A DNA stretch of 64,000 nt from Platanthera guangdongensis. Its lineage: Eukaryota > Streptophyta > Magnoliopsida > Asparagales > Orchidaceae. Where the stretch lies: positions 127,057,221-127,121,220 of the forward strand of contig CM077158.1 of the NCBI GenBank assembly GCA_039583875.1. Reading direction: 5' to 3'. Below the pieces are notes generated by a model. That model saw nothing but the letters and a program-made list of their open reading frames with translations. It was not told the DNA's origin and searched no databases. The translations under genes and the position numbers were made by a program. Below, piece by piece: positions 9,975-21,461 of the stretch; position 1 is the stretch's first letter, and each line of letters begins with the position of its first letter.

Positions 9975-11720
9975 GTCCACGTTATAGGGTTCGAGCGCAT
10001 TAAAGACGAATACGCCACTTACCCGGATTTTCAAGAGATGTATCTATCCGCCCAGGATGGCTCTCCCACAATTATTTCAGCCTTTACTATTCGGGACGGT
10101 TATCTCTTTAGGCATGGAAAGTTCTGTATTCCGCGTTCCTCGTTACGACATCATATTATTTGGGAATTACATAGCGGCGGTTTGAGTGGTCACTTTGGGC
10201 GGGATAAAACCATTGCTCTCATTGAGAAGTTTAATTGGCCTAAACTTAAGACAATGGTTGGAGGGGTAGTGAGTAGTTGCCATACATGTCAAGTCACTAA
10301 AGGCACTAAATCTAATGTTGGGTTATACACCCCACTACCCATCCCTTCCGTACCATGGGAAGACGTTAGCATGGATTTCATTTTAGGCCTTCCCATCACC
10401 TTCCGACGTCACGACTCTATTTTCGTAGTTGTAGATCGGTTTTCTAAAATGGCATATTTCCTTCCATGTAGTAAGACTAACGATGCTTCACACATTGCGA
10501 AATTATATTTTACTCACGTTGTTAGCCACCGTGGAGTACTGAAGACAATAGTCTCGGATAGAGATGTCAAGTTTACGAGTTATTTTTGGAAAACGCTATG
10601 GATTTTAATGGGTACCAAATTATTGTTTTCCGCCGTCTATCATCCCCAAACCGATGGGCAGACGGAAGTGGTTAATCGGATTTTCGGAAATCTTTTAAGA
10701 TGTCTTGTAAGCGACCACAAAGGTATTTGGGATTTACTTCTTCCCCTTTCCCAATTAGCCTACAATAATTCGAAAAATAGGTCCACGGGTATGTCCCCAA
10801 ACTAGATCGTTCACGGGTACAAGGCCCCGGTGCCACTTGACTTGGTTCCATTGCCACCAGCGTATAAAGCAAGTCAGTTTGCACACTCCTTCGCCCAACA
10901 CATTCAGGACCTACATGCACATATATGGGCTACCTTGGCTTCTCAATACGAGTCTTATCAAGCGCACAATAATCTACATCATAGAGTGTCACACTTTAAG
11001 ATTGGTTATCTGGACTTAGTCCAGTTAGTTCCCCAACGACTGCCATCTAGCACCGTTAAAACGTTAGCACCAAGGCGTGCCGGCCCCTTTCGGATTATAA
11101 AGAAGTTAGGAGACAATGATTTTGTTTTGGATTTGACTGTTGATTGGGGTATCTACCCCATTTTTAATGTCTCAGATTTGACGCTGATTGTTTCGCCTCC
11201 ACCAGAGTTGAATTCTTTGTCGTCTTCTCCTTCCACTGAACTTTCTAATGGGTTTGGGAGTGGTAGTTCGGATGATCTTTCTCTTACGGTCCCCACAGGT
11301 ATCTCCTCGGATGGTGAGTTGCATTCTTTTATTCCTACTGCTAACATGTTTCCCAGGTTTCCCAAGACATTCCTTACTCCATATAGTATCCTGGCAGCTG
11401 AGCCACTTGTTAATCCTGATGGTGTTACCTACCACTTCCTCGTCAGTTGGCGTGACCGCCCCCTTCGGACGACTCTTGGGTCCTCGAGAAGGAGCTTCGA
11501 TGCTTGGATGCCGCTCTTCTCCATCGCTATCTCTTGGACCACGCATCAGAGATACGTGATTTTGAGCAGGGGAGGATTGAAGACGCCACCTCACTACCTC
11601 CACTTGATGGTGATCCGGTTGCTAAGGCACTACAACATAAAGACCTTCGGAGCCATAACGACGCTAACGGATGATGCTACTACAACCTATGCCTGCGGCG
11701 TGCTACACCCACTTGAAGAC
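9975..11720 (+). pseudogene. pol: Chromovirus A2 integrase with chromodomain-like tail
   Basis: In the same frame as RNase H: HHCC zinc motif (HSGGLSGHFGRDKT...SSCHTCQVTKG, about 10166-10300), then the catalytic core with Asp in SMDFILGLP, Asp in TIVSDRDVKFTS and Glu in TDGQTEVVNR (about 10370-10680). One stop lies at 10803-10805. The C-terminal part (about 11380-11560) has a degenerate chromodomain-like module, YHFLVSWRDRPLR...W. A frameshift follows near 11560; the alternate frame carries EQGRIEDA and a C-terminal YNLCLRRATPT. The tail ends inside the LTR, as in element D. Confidence 0.85.
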
Positions 11721-12590
11721 TATTTTAATTAATCTCATGCTCTACTTAATTTTTTTTATATATACGAATATAAAATTATTTCATGCTTGGTTAATAATTT
11801 TAGATTCATTTTGGGACTTGTAATATTTATTTCCTGCATTTAGACAAACATTTTGGTGTGTATTTAGCCTTCCAGATGGATGAGATTTCATCTCCATCTT
11901 GGATGGTCAGATGTGTCTGTTGTAGCTCCTATATATGGAGCCCCCCCCCCCCCACCTTTATGAAAAGAGATTAGAGAATTAAAAAAGCAACCCTAACCCT
12001 CATATGAGAGAGTTTGGCCAAGGAGATCTCCCCAAGCCGCCGGCCAAGGTGTGAAGCCGCCGCCCCCCTTTGCTTCCTCCCCCTACTTCGGTTCGACGCC
12101 GACGTGGATTCCTTCGATGTTACTCCGAGGAAGAAGGTTGCAGCCCATTCGGTGCGACCCTGATGGATCCGTAGAGAGAGTGACTCCCCCTCCTTATCTA
12201 CTGTGTTCATGAAAACGGGTTGGGTAACTTATCTTCCCTCATCTTTGAGATTTTCTTGCTTAGTATTGTGTGGAGGTTTAGCAACCGTTGTTTCCGTGAT
12301 TTTAAATACGATCGCTTGCTATTTCTGAAATTGATTTCATCGTTGATAAACTTCTATAATCCGGATCGGGTAGATCCTATTTGCTTTAGTGGATCTTGGC
12401 CTCTAGCCAAGGTTTTAATCTCTAAAAGGAGTGGCAACTTTTATGTTAATTTGGGGAATCAATCGACTCTATTTTTTTATTGTTATTGTAGATTCGATCA
12501 CTCCTCTATGTGTTCTTATGTGCTGCGTTTGAGCCGATCCGTGACGAGGGGATAAATGCTTTTGTAGGTGCGGTAGGACTATAGCGTGTT
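11605..12590 (+). mobile_element. 3' LTR of chromovirus A2
   Basis: By analogy with element D, whose LTR starts TGATGGAGAC inside the coding tail, the LTR here should start at TGATGGTGATCC (11605). It has a TATA-like ATATATGG at 11931-11938, a C run at 11941-11953, and a GAGAATT...CCCTAACCCT leader. The right end is not resolved (about 12560-12640). There is no matching 5' LTR because the element is truncated on the left. The ORFs at 11971-12555 are chance readings. Confidence 0.6.
11931..11938 (+). promoter_or_regulatory. TATA-like box of chromovirus A2 LTR
   Basis: ATATATGG lies about 330 bases into the LTR, in the same relative place as the CCTATATATA boxes of D's LTRs (23291 and 38511). 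Confidence 0.5.
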
Positions 12591-12649
12591 AGGCAGGGGT
12601 CGTCTATTTGTGTCCGTGTCACTCTCTGAATGACGGACTCCTGCTATGT

Positions 12650-12970
12650 CACCGTGTGCCCTACGAAACACCTGTGTCCACCAACACACAGAACCCTAGC
12701 TACTCCCGTGCAGGACACGGCCAGTAACACGCCCGTGTCATAGGCCATGTACCCTTACACGGCTGCAGACACTCCCTATCGTGTATTCGTCGAGTGGAGT
12801 TCGACGACCCCGAGGAGGACACGCCCTCTGACATGCCCGTGTCGCAGGGCATGTTCCATCTCGACAACTTCTCGAGTCCATTTCATCGAGTACTCGAGAG
12901 GCTTATCAACCCGAGCATGACACGCCCTGGGACACGCCTGTGTCCCAGGCCGTGTCACCCAACTTGAACC
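12650..12970. repeat. CACGCCCGTGTC / GGCCGTGT motif array
   Basis: ACACGCCCGTGTC-type and GGCCATGT/GGCCGTGTC words repeat at about 40-60 base spacing near 12660, 12715, 12735, 12820, 12840, 12915 and 12945. The motif is shared with 42690-43140. Confidence 0.65.
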
Positions 12971-12999
12971 CAAATTGGGATTTGGGGTGTTACAACTCG

Positions 13000-13690
13000 G
13001 GAGGAAATTCTCGAGTACAAAGGGCAAATCTCGAGAACAAAAGAATTTTACGCGAGTACTAAAGCATTACTCGAGAACAGAAGGAATTTTTTCTCGAGTA
13101 GAAGAAAGAGGTTTCTCGAGTACGGAAGAAATTATTTCTCGAGTACAAAAACATTACTCGAGAACAGAAGGAAGTACCACTCAGGAACAAAAAAAACCCA
13201 ATTCTCGAGTACAGTGCTAAAGCTTCTCGAGAACAAGGGCATTTCTCGAGTACAAGTGGATCTTCTCGAGAACAAGAAGGGCAGTTCTCGAGAATAAGAT
13301 GGCCTTCTCGAGAACAAGAATAGATCTCGAGTACAGAACAAGATTACTCGAGTACTAAAAAAATCTTCTAGAGAAGTAAAAGGACTTCTCAATCGAGAGC
13401 AAAACTGCATATATCGATAAAAATAGGGTACTTCTCGAGAACAGGCTAGTATTACTTGGGAACAACTCAAACATTACTCAGGTTCAAAAGTAGACATCTC
13501 GAGAACTAGAAGTGTTACTCGAGAAATAGAGGAATTTTTTCTCGTGTACAAGAAAAGACATTCTCAGGAATCAACACACAACTCGGGAACATTTCTCGGC
13601 CTCTCGAGAAATGAAGGGCCAAAGCTCCCGAGTACACAAAGATCTCTCTTGAGTACAAGGGTGTCCATCTCGAGTACTAAGAAGGGAAAA
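13000..13690. repeat. CTCGAG palindrome array
   Basis: About 25-30 units built on TCTCGAGTAC or TCTCGAGAAC, spaced roughly 18-30 bases, often followed by AAGAAGG-like purine runs. Spacing is irregular, so it is not a strict satellite. It lies inside the E-related block. Confidence 0.85.
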
Positions 13691-14093
13691 TTTCAGAAAT
13701 TCTAATTTGACTAACATCCGGGATAAAATGTGACTCTACGAATTTAGAGCGAAGACAATCCCTAGAATTCGACGTACTATTCTTGAGACAATACAACAAA
13801 TGCTTACACAATCAAAAATCATCGTGAGGGTCCAAACACACGCCGAGACTCAAAAATGCTCGAATCGTAATAGAACTGGACAAATCCAAAGCCTCAAAAC
13901 CTAATCCTTTAAACAAGAAATACCCTAAACTCAATCAAAAACCCAAAATTTGGTTAGCCAGACCCAACGGAGGCAAAAACGCACAAACCATACAACGCCG
14001 TCAACAAAACGTAAGAAAGGAGGTAATGCCCCGGCGTCATAAATATGACGACACCAAATCGAATAATAAGATCGAAAAATCTGGGGCATTATA

Positions 14094-15232
14094 GAGTTGA
14101 CAGTTGTAAAACCAGACAATAGCTTCTTACCGCAACGCGCTAGCCAACTCAAAGATCATTGAGAGCGTAGAGATGAGTGGACTACCTCCAGGCGATACAT
14201 TCCTACCGCGTCGCACTAGCACGAAAAAGAGGAAAAATATTCGCTTTAAATATTTTTCCAAATTTTCAAGATAGTTATCAGCATCAAGTACGTCAACCTA
14301 CCGTCGGACACGAGTCTTACCGCTGGCGATAGCCTATTTTTACGAGGACATAAAAAATGAGTCTCGTTTTCTGAATTCCGGAGAGTGGAGATGAATATAG
14401 ACTCAGAACATTCATTCCTTGGGTTCGGTAGCTGCCTCTGTGCACCGTTCCGCCATCTCTATCAAAGGAAGAGGAAACCACCTCCCTCCCAATCGTGCAC
14501 GAAGAACTCTGGCAAGCCAAAGACATCAACAACTTGGAGGAGTTGATCTATTGCATCCACACGAAGATCTCAAGCACCGGTCACAGATCACACAATGAAG
14601 AAATCGTCTTGAGAGAGATTTAAACTTTAATATTTTATTCTTATTATACTTTTTCTGTTTTCTTTATTCTTGTGGTGAGTGAAATCTACCGGTAGAGGTT
14701 GTCGGAATTTGTGGAGGATTCTGTAAGAATTCATCCCGAGGAAGGCACGTCTAGATCAGGGGATCTAACGGGGCTCTAAGACACTTCCTTGCATGAAGGT
14801 GAAGAACCGGCTCGAAATCCTTTCTTCGAGGGATATGGAGAGAGCCAATCGGTCCGGGTACTAGGTCGGTATAGAAAACCAAAAGGGTTTCTTCCTTCAC
14901 CACCTCCGATCTCCGACATCATGGTGATCAAGTTTTTGTAATTGTTAAAAATAGTTGTTGATTTAGTTTAATGAAATTCATTTCTTGTTTTCTTCTCTTG
15001 CTTATAATGTTGTGATTATTAGTCGATTATTCTCTAAAGGGTGCATAGATCTCTAATGAGTAATTTGCCTAGAAAAATGAGATGTGTGACCTACAGCCAC
15101 GCATTAGAAACCTAACGCCCCGCGGTAGCTTCCGGGCCTAGTTTTTCTAGACCAAATATTTTGAATTTCCAATTAATGTATAAAACCTTATTCATCCCCC
15201 CCCCCCTCTAATGTTGGCCACTAGATCCAACA
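14094..15232 (+). mobile_element. LTR A, copy 2 (opposite orientation to copy 1)
   Basis: It ends GGCCACTAGATCCAACA at 15232, the reverse complement of the copy-1 end at 2386. Shared landmarks include ACGTCTAGATCAGGGGATCTA (14748-14768 region), CTTGAGATCTTCGTG-type words, and CTACCGC motifs at 14130-14330. No primer site follows 15232, so this is either a 3' LTR or a solo LTR. The left end is uncertain. Confidence 0.65.
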
Positions 15233-16119
15233 GGGAGGAAAGATGATTTCATTCGGTGGCTAAGAAATTGCCCCTGTTACTCTTGAAGCATGGGTACATG
15301 ATTAGTCAAGCATGTGAGTGTGATGTAGGCCATCATTTGGTCAAGTTGAGTTTTTGTACTCATTCCTGTTGTTTATCCTCACTACCCCCGTTGTGCCTAC
15401 CCATCTTTTGATTCAACTCCACTATTATCTCACTAAAGCCTAAAAGCCAATCTTAGTCGCACACCCTAATTTGAGTCATAGTGTGTATTTTATTTTCTTG
15501 TTCGGGGTGTAGATGTGGTGATTATGCTATGGATATGTGGAAGTGCTCCATTGAATATATTGCTGAAAAAAATTGGTTGTGGAAAAGAAGAAAATAAGAA
15601 AAAAATGAAAATGAAAATATTTGAAAAGAAAAGGAAACGAGAAGAAAAAAAGTTAATTTGAAAATCTACTTGATGTTTTGTGTTGGGATTATCACTTATG
15701 AAAAAATCTACTTGATGTTTAGTGATTTTACATCTCAGGTCTATTATCCATGAAGTATAGAGAAGGTAATTTGGTCTTAGATGTCCTAGGGTGTCATTGA
15801 TATATACAAGACATACTAAATTGAAGAGACATACTAAGACATACTAAGATATACAAGGTAATTTGGTCTTAGATGTCCTAGGGTGTCATTGATATATACA
15901 AGACATATTAAGCGATATATACAAGACATACTAAATTGAAGAGAAAAATCATAAAGTATCATATGCGTCGACTAGATTTTGATGCAATGTCGACTGAAAT
16001 TCAACGTTATATGCAATTTTGGGGTGTTATCTCAAAATGTGTTCATGCTTTTTTTTTTATATCGCTAAAGTGTAGTTAATCTTTGTGTGATGTTCGGATA
16101 TATTTAAATATGGGTAGTT
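15233..16119. other. Noncoding spacer
   Basis: No coding frame or LTR end is recognised. It contains an A/G-rich tract at 15580-15660 and a duplicated segment at 15765-15950. Because a Sirevirus-like LTR starts at 16120, part may be an eroded element 3' region, but no purine tract as clear as those of C1, C2 or B is left. Confidence 0.4.
15765..15950. repeat. 92-bp direct duplication
   Basis: GGTAATTTGGTCTTAGATGT and the following CCTAGGGTGTCATTGATATA occur at about 15765 and again at about 15857. Shorter GACATACTAAG words repeat between them. Confidence 0.7.
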
Positions 16120-16262
16120 TGTTGGGAAGAATATCTACAATATTCCTGATTTGAAGAAGTCCTCAAGATGAAGATGAACACACTATGTACATTTGATATG
16201 TATGTTTAGTTTTTGTATTTTTCGGTATCGGATAGTGCAAGGTTAACATAGGTCTAGACTTA

Positions 16263-16444
16263 GGCTCCGTTTGGTATGGTGGTGGCGGTCATAAATGCAT
16301 GGGTTATACCGTCATTCATTAAGTATCACCTAATAAATATCATCTGTTTGGACATAAAAGTGGTTGAAATCCCTTTGGTCGACATTAACGAATGACAATT
16401 TATCCCTCATGTTTATGACCACCACTACCGTGCCAAACGGAGCC
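16263..16444. mobile_element. 182-bp MITE with long terminal inverted repeats
   Basis: The ends GGCTCCGTTTGG and CCAAACGGAGCC are perfect inverted repeats. Comparing the first 33 bases of one end with the reverse complement of the other gives four differences, all transitions. There is no coding capacity. Flanks do not give a clear target duplication (TTA left, ATA right), so PIF/Harbinger (Tourist-like) and hAT both stay possible. Confidence 0.85.
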
Positions 16445-16759
16445 ATAGTGTCATAGACATAGTTTTACCAAAGAAATCCTTCAATGTGCAAAACACCATA
16501 TCGACATAAGTTTTAGACTATGATAAACTTGTCACTTACTAATAATCATCTCTATGAAAGGACCATACAATTGGTTAGAGCAAAGCCTCACAATTCAAAA
16601 ATACAAAAAAATTTCTAAGTTAAATATTCGCTAAACAACTAGTTAATTGACTACACTCGGTGTCAATATGCAGAAGTATAAGGTCATGTTACTAGATGTA
16701 TGTTGAATATAAGAATTTGTCTTCATCAAATGTCTATCATACATCTAGTTGATATTGAG

Positions 16760-17210
16760 TATATCGACTAGACATGCCTTAGAGATAATATATGTGAACT
16801 CAGAATTTCGACTAGAAGTTCTGATATCGACTAGAAGTTCAGTATACCAGCTAAAAGGGCTACTAAAGAGGTGTGTCTACTTGAAGATTCTGTGCTCAAA
16901 ATATTTTAAGTGTTTTATTGAGTAGAAGCTTTTCATATCAACTAGAAGGTTGTCATATTGGATAAAAACTTAAAGTCAGTTGACCAAATTGTGAATATCG
17001 ACGACACTATCTCTTTATTGACTAGAATCATCACTGCACATTGTATATCAACTAGATAATTGCATATCAACTAGACCACTTGCATATCAGCTAAAGAAGT
17101 TCAATAAAGTAAGAGTCGACCAGATATCATCCATATCGACTAGACAATATCTATATCAACAAGACAACATTTATATCATCTAGCTAATATCCATATCAAT
17201 CAGTCGCACT
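16760..17210. repeat. Degenerate ATATCGACTAGA motif array
   Basis: ATATCGACTAGA, TATCAACTAGA and similar words recur about every 20-40 bases inside the old LTR. This occupies the position where LTR C1 carries its GTGTCGACAC array and again centres on TCGA. Confidence 0.6.
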
Positions 17211-18079
17211 TTTTCTTAAATTTGAAATTGCTTTTACGGAATCTCTCTTAATCTTTTTGCTGATTTATGCAGTTGCCTTGGAAATGTGCTTTAATCTTAG
17301 AAAAGGTTAATTATATCTGTTGGAACCAGTGTTTATCATAAAAAAGAAGTGATGACTGCAAATCCTAATTGATCAAATCAAAAGCATTATCATTATTCTC
17401 ATTCCTACTTTTTTGTGAACTTGGCGATTTGAGAGCACATGTTGGAGATGACGATTATAGTAGAAAAATTACTTTAATCATCTCAAGGTTTGATCGATTC
17501 AAGGATGCTAATTTTTTCTAAAGCATTCTCGTGAATACCAAGCTGAAAGAATTTTAAAGTCTAGGGAACCATATTTCACAAAATCCATTATTCAAGTTCT
17601 CTGTTAGAAGAACCAATTGAAGTTATTCTCAATCAAGCTTCAACAAGAATCAATAATCATTAAGACCTATCTTTTAAGTCTAAAAAATTTGCAACACATT
17701 CTATAATAATTATTACTATAGGATTTCTATGAAATCTAAGGTAGGGTCTTGTGTGAGCTGAGGTACGGTTTTTGTGTGAACCTGAGGTAGGATTCCTCTA
17801 GTGCAATCTGAGGTAAGTTACCGAGGTATGAGATTTTTCTCCAAGTTATATAACATATTGATTGATTTGAGTTTGGTTGAAGATGTCGAAGCTAGCACAC
17901 AGCTAGATAGGCAAATGAGAAAAGTGGACATACTCGAATCGGTGGACCACTATAAATATGTATAATTATGGTGTGCATTTTTGTGATTTTGATTTGTTTT
18001 ATTTATTCGCTACAATATTGAAAACGAATACATCACTTATTCACCCCACGTTAGGTGTGATTAGACATCATAAACTTAT

Positions 18080-18292
18080 AGAAGTTGTCTGCATCCACTA
18101 CACTAATTCATGCCCCTGCCATATTTTTCATAAGACTACCTTGTTTTTTAGATGAGCTGCGATGAGATCTCAATAAATTAGTCTCTTACTCAGTTGTCAA
18201 TAATGATTATGCTTATCTACAAACATTGTTATTGTCCAATTTTCGCTTTATTTATCAGCTTCCAAAGAAATGCAAGAAGGAAATCCATTGTG
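18080..18292. other. Unassigned spacer before element G
   Basis: Short AT-rich stretch between the old LTR and the LTR of element G. No feature is recognised. Confidence 0.4.
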
Positions 18293-18949
18293 TGTTAGAA
18301 CATGTGGAGTATGAGCGGTTTGGCGGATAGAAATGGAGGACGAGATTGGAGGTGTAGTAGATAGGTATAGCGGATAGAATTGGCGTTCTTGCAAACTGAC
18401 GATTTGGTTTTGCAGTCTACCTATTGTTGCTCTGGCGCTAGTTCTGGCGACCTGGTTTGGCAATCTGGCAGTTGTCCTTTATAACCACACGTGTGTTCAG
18501 CAGTACGATCTGGCAGTTTGTACCTGCCTAACCGCCCTAGGTGGTCTTATGTATTTACCTCAACTATACTTTTTGGTGATCAGCAAAGGCTTGACCGCAG
18601 TTGATGTTTGTTCATTCTCGAGTACTATCGTCATTGTAGTCTTGCGGTTAGATTCAATCTAACCACAGATATTTTCCCAGGAATTATCTGTTGTATATAG
18701 ATGGATAAAGACCAGAGCAACCCAGTTGATATCTTCTTAAGTTTTGTGTAATCATGTACTTAGCTTGTGTAACAGCACATCCTGCGCGGTCTGGTTTTTA
18801 TCTATCGGCTAGTCACATATAACAGGTGTTATGTATTTTATCTCTTATTTTTATCTCTCTACCCTCATTTTCTATAAATAGGGGATATACCCATGTATTA
18901 TTCATCTTTTTGGAGCAACAAAGAATCCTTTATTTATGAATTTCTCACA
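18293..18949 (+). mobile_element. 5' LTR of copia element G
   Basis: The right end CTCACA is fixed by the primer site at 18950. The left end is set at TGTTAGAACATG (18293); 18291 is also possible. GGTTTGGCGG, TGGCAGTT and similar words recall the GGTCTGGCGG words in the LTRs of F and F2, so G belongs to a related but distinct family. TATAAATAGG at 18873-18882 is a likely TATA box. Confidence 0.7.
18873..18882 (+). promoter_or_regulatory. TATA-like box of element G LTR
   Basis: TATAAATAGG lies 67 bases before the LTR end, in the usual promoter position of a copia LTR. Confidence 0.55.
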
Positions 18950-18961
18950 TGGTAATAGAGC
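18950..18961 (+). promoter_or_regulatory. Primer binding site of element G, mutated
   Basis: TGGTAATAGAGC directly follows the LTR. It differs from the canonical TGGTATCAGAGC at two positions. Confidence 0.75.
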
Positions 18962-19379
18962 TCCTTGATCCATTTGCTCTGGTTTCTGCTTTCTTAAGTG
19001 TGAAGCAGAATAAACGATCTTTAGTTTTTTAACTGCCTTGTCTTCTCCCTTCTCTTTCCTTGCTTTTCTTTCTTAAGTGTGCTCTTCTCTCTTTTGCAGT
19101 CTCTTCCAACTTTTCTTTCAGCGGTTTTCTTAACCGCTGGTTCTTGTCACCCTCCCGCCATTTTCCCTTTGATCGTGCTTTCTGCAACATGTTCTTTTCT
19201 GGCCTTTCTCTAACCACGCAGTTAAAGTTTCTCTGTCGGCTTTCTTGTTGTGTTTTTTGAGCGGACTCTATCTTTATCTGTAAGGATAGCCTTTTTTGTT
19301 CATTTTCTCCCCTTTCTATAGAGACTCTAGCTTTCTCTTCCTCAACTCTATATGCGCCTCCTATTTTAGCTGCTCATTT

Positions 19380-19990
19380 TCTCTCCACTTCTTCCAGTAA
19401 TTTGGATCCAACTTCCAAGCTCACTGCCCAAAATTACCCCGACTGGAGTTTTTTTATTTGTGTTTGTGTTACAATCTTATAGTAAGCACCATCATCTAAC
19501 TGATGACCCTTCTGCATAAGGGTCTATATCCTTTGATAACTGCGATGCCAGTGATGCTCTAGTGAGAACATGGTTTGCTAATAGCCTGTCTAATGAGTGT
19601 CTTCCCATCATTCTACATGATGCGATGGTCAAGGATGTTTGTACTCATCTTGCATCTTTTTACACCAAGGGGGCTCAAACTTCCTGCATATATATGTTGT
19701 ATGTGGATCTTTTAGCCCGAACTTTCATGACTCTCGCTACTGCATATCAAGAAGTGCAAGCCCTAGGTGTGTAGCTTGTTCAGCATCACCCCTTCTTCGC
19801 TGACCTCGCTGAGCAACATAAACACATCTAGGAACTTCTGGTGGTGTGTTATTTACTTCATTTGCAGAGTCTTATGATATGATCTGACAATAAATTATTG
19901 GAGAGGACGATACTCCTACGTTGGATGACACTATTGTGCACATTTTTGTTATTACTACTTTTCTTCACTGTCCTTTGCTTACCTCTCCAC
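19380..19990 (+). pseudogene. gag: Copia element G gag
   Basis: The reading follows the better preserved gag of F2: LTAQNYPDWS, DASDALVRTWFANSLSNECL, AYQEVQALG and DLAEQHKH. Several stops break it (for example near 19482, 19520 and 19772-19774). Gag coats element RNA in the cytoplasm. Too damaged to function. Confidence 0.75.
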
Positions 19991-20039
19991 CCCCTCCTAG
20001 CAATAGTGCTCATCTAGCTAGTCGTGATATTCCTAGATT

Positions 20040-21023
20040 ATATGGAGGCCACTCCGGAGTACGTAGTTTGAGTAGATATCTATGCATTCACTATTGAAAG
20101 AACGGTCACCTTGTTGATCATTTTTTGGTCAAGCATTCTCATCTTCGACCATCTGGTGGTGACACTACCTTGAAGAAGACAACTTATCTTGCCACCTCTT
20201 CGGGGAGTGCTCATGTGGCCACTATGGATAGGTGGATTTTTGATTATGGTGTTACTAATCATATGACATGCAATCCTCATCTTTTCTCTTGTCTGACTAA
20301 ACATAAACGGTCATCTCCCATTTTCATTGTGGATGGTTCTCCATCTCCTGTGTGCGACTATAAAATAGTGCAAGCCACTTCATCTCTCCAACTTGAGGAC
20401 ACTCTATGTTCCAACGTTTTCATGCAACTTACTTTTTATTACTTCTCTATGTAACCAACTAAATTGCATGACTACCTTTACCTCAGTTGCTTGTTCTTTT
20501 TTAGGATCCTCACGCCAAGAGACGATTACGACTGGGCATGAAAGTGGAGCTTATTCTATCTTGACAATGTGTATGTTTTTTTTCTACTTCTACTTCTCTT
20601 CAACACTAGCATCTTCCCCCTGGACATCCTCCTCCTCACCTTCTTTACCAACGCTTACCTATTCTACCTCAAGGATACTCTTCTACTAATTTTGAAGCTT
20701 GCCAACTCGACAAACACAACAATTCATTTTTTCTAGAAAAATAAGGGCAAAGTCCTTCTCGTCCTTTTGAACGTGTTCATTCTGACATTTGGGGTCCTTC
20801 TCTTGATAAATCTGTTGGTAGAGGTACTCTATATTTTGTCACTTTTATTGATTATTATTCTAGGTGTACTTGGTTGTACTTGTTTAAAAAATGCTTAGAT
20901 TTTTTTTTTATTTTCAATACGTTCTATAATAAGATATGTACTTAGTTTGATGTCCCTACTAAAGTGATTTGCACTGATAATGCAAAAGAGTATCTTAGTC
21001 ATCAATTCTCGGTTTTCTGTATG
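20040..21023 (+). pseudogene. pol: Copia element G protease and integrase N-terminal part
   Basis: A zinc-knuckle remnant (CIHY...GHLVDHF) precedes a protease whose active site reads FDYGVTNHMT, that is, Asp-Tyr-Gly instead of Asp-Ser-Gly. The pre-integrase region has LEDTL. The integrase core has HSDIWGP (first Asp, about 20779-20799), FVTFIDYYSRCTW and ICTDNAKEYL (second Asp, about 20970-20999). Stops and frameshifts occur. The frame is cut at 21023 by element F and resumes at 63887. Confidence 0.8.
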
Positions 21024-21450
21024 TGTTGCGGTATGGAGGTCTGGCGGCCTGTTGCAGTTCGGAGGTTGGGCTGTCTGGTGGTTTGTCTCAGCAGCTTGCC
21101 TGCCAGCATGTTGTTGTTTGAAGGTCGGGCGGTGTGGCGGTTTGTCTCTGGCGACTTTGAGACTGACGGTCTAGCGGTCTCCTGTGGCAGCTTGTTCTTT
21201 GTGACGCTTATTCTCTCCTCCTGGTGGATGTCGAGCGGTTAGCCTACATGTCTAACTGCACGACTTGTTTGGTTTGTTTATTTGTAAATCCACATATACT
21301 TGTAATTTTTAGTCCAACATTGCTTATTTGTAATCTCTCTCATCTCCTTCATTCAATAAAAGGGAGGCTATACCTTTGTAATACACACCTTTTTTGGATA
21401 ATAAAATTTGTTACTCCAAATTTTCGGCCTATTTGTTTTCTGTTCGCATA
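21024..21450 (+). mobile_element. 5' LTR of element F
   Basis: It starts TGTTGCGGTATGGAGG and ends CGCATA; the partner at 63455 ends CGCACA, so the last CA has mutated to TA here. GCGGT words recur and a CATTCAATAAAAGG element at about 21350 may serve as the promoter TATA. Confidence 0.9.
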
Positions 21451-21461
21451 TGGTATCAGAG
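21451..21461 (+). promoter_or_regulatory. Primer binding site of element F
   Basis: TGGTATCAGAG directly follows the LTR and matches initiator-Met tRNA. Confidence 0.9.

Larger units (their letters stand above)
12590..14092. mobile_element. LTR-like block related to element E
   Basis: The right end CTGGGGCATTATAG matches the end of E (CTGGGGGCATTATAG at 43600-43614), with a similar GCGTCAT word just upstream in both. Both also carry CACGCCCGTGTC arrays further upstream. The left boundary is unclear and no target duplication was found; LTR A copy 2 directly follows. No coding domain is visible. ORFs at 12776-13470 are readings of repeat arrays. Confidence 0.45.
16120..18079 (+). mobile_element. 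Old Sirevirus-type LTR related to LTR C1
   Basis: It starts TGTTGGGAAGAATAT with GATTTGAAGAA shortly after, like LTR C1 at 29002. It shares the CTGAGGTA..., AGATAGGCRAA...AAAGTGGA and CCACTATAAAT words near 17750-17960, and ends with a TTATTCACCCC...TAGGTG motif at 18038-18057, as C1 does. Much more diverged than C1, so older. A MITE is nested at 16263-16444. Confidence 0.65.

Noticed and set aside
12220..12555. 111-codon ORF
   Set aside because: Lies in the 3' LTR of chromovirus A2, has no known motif and no homologue in D's LTR.
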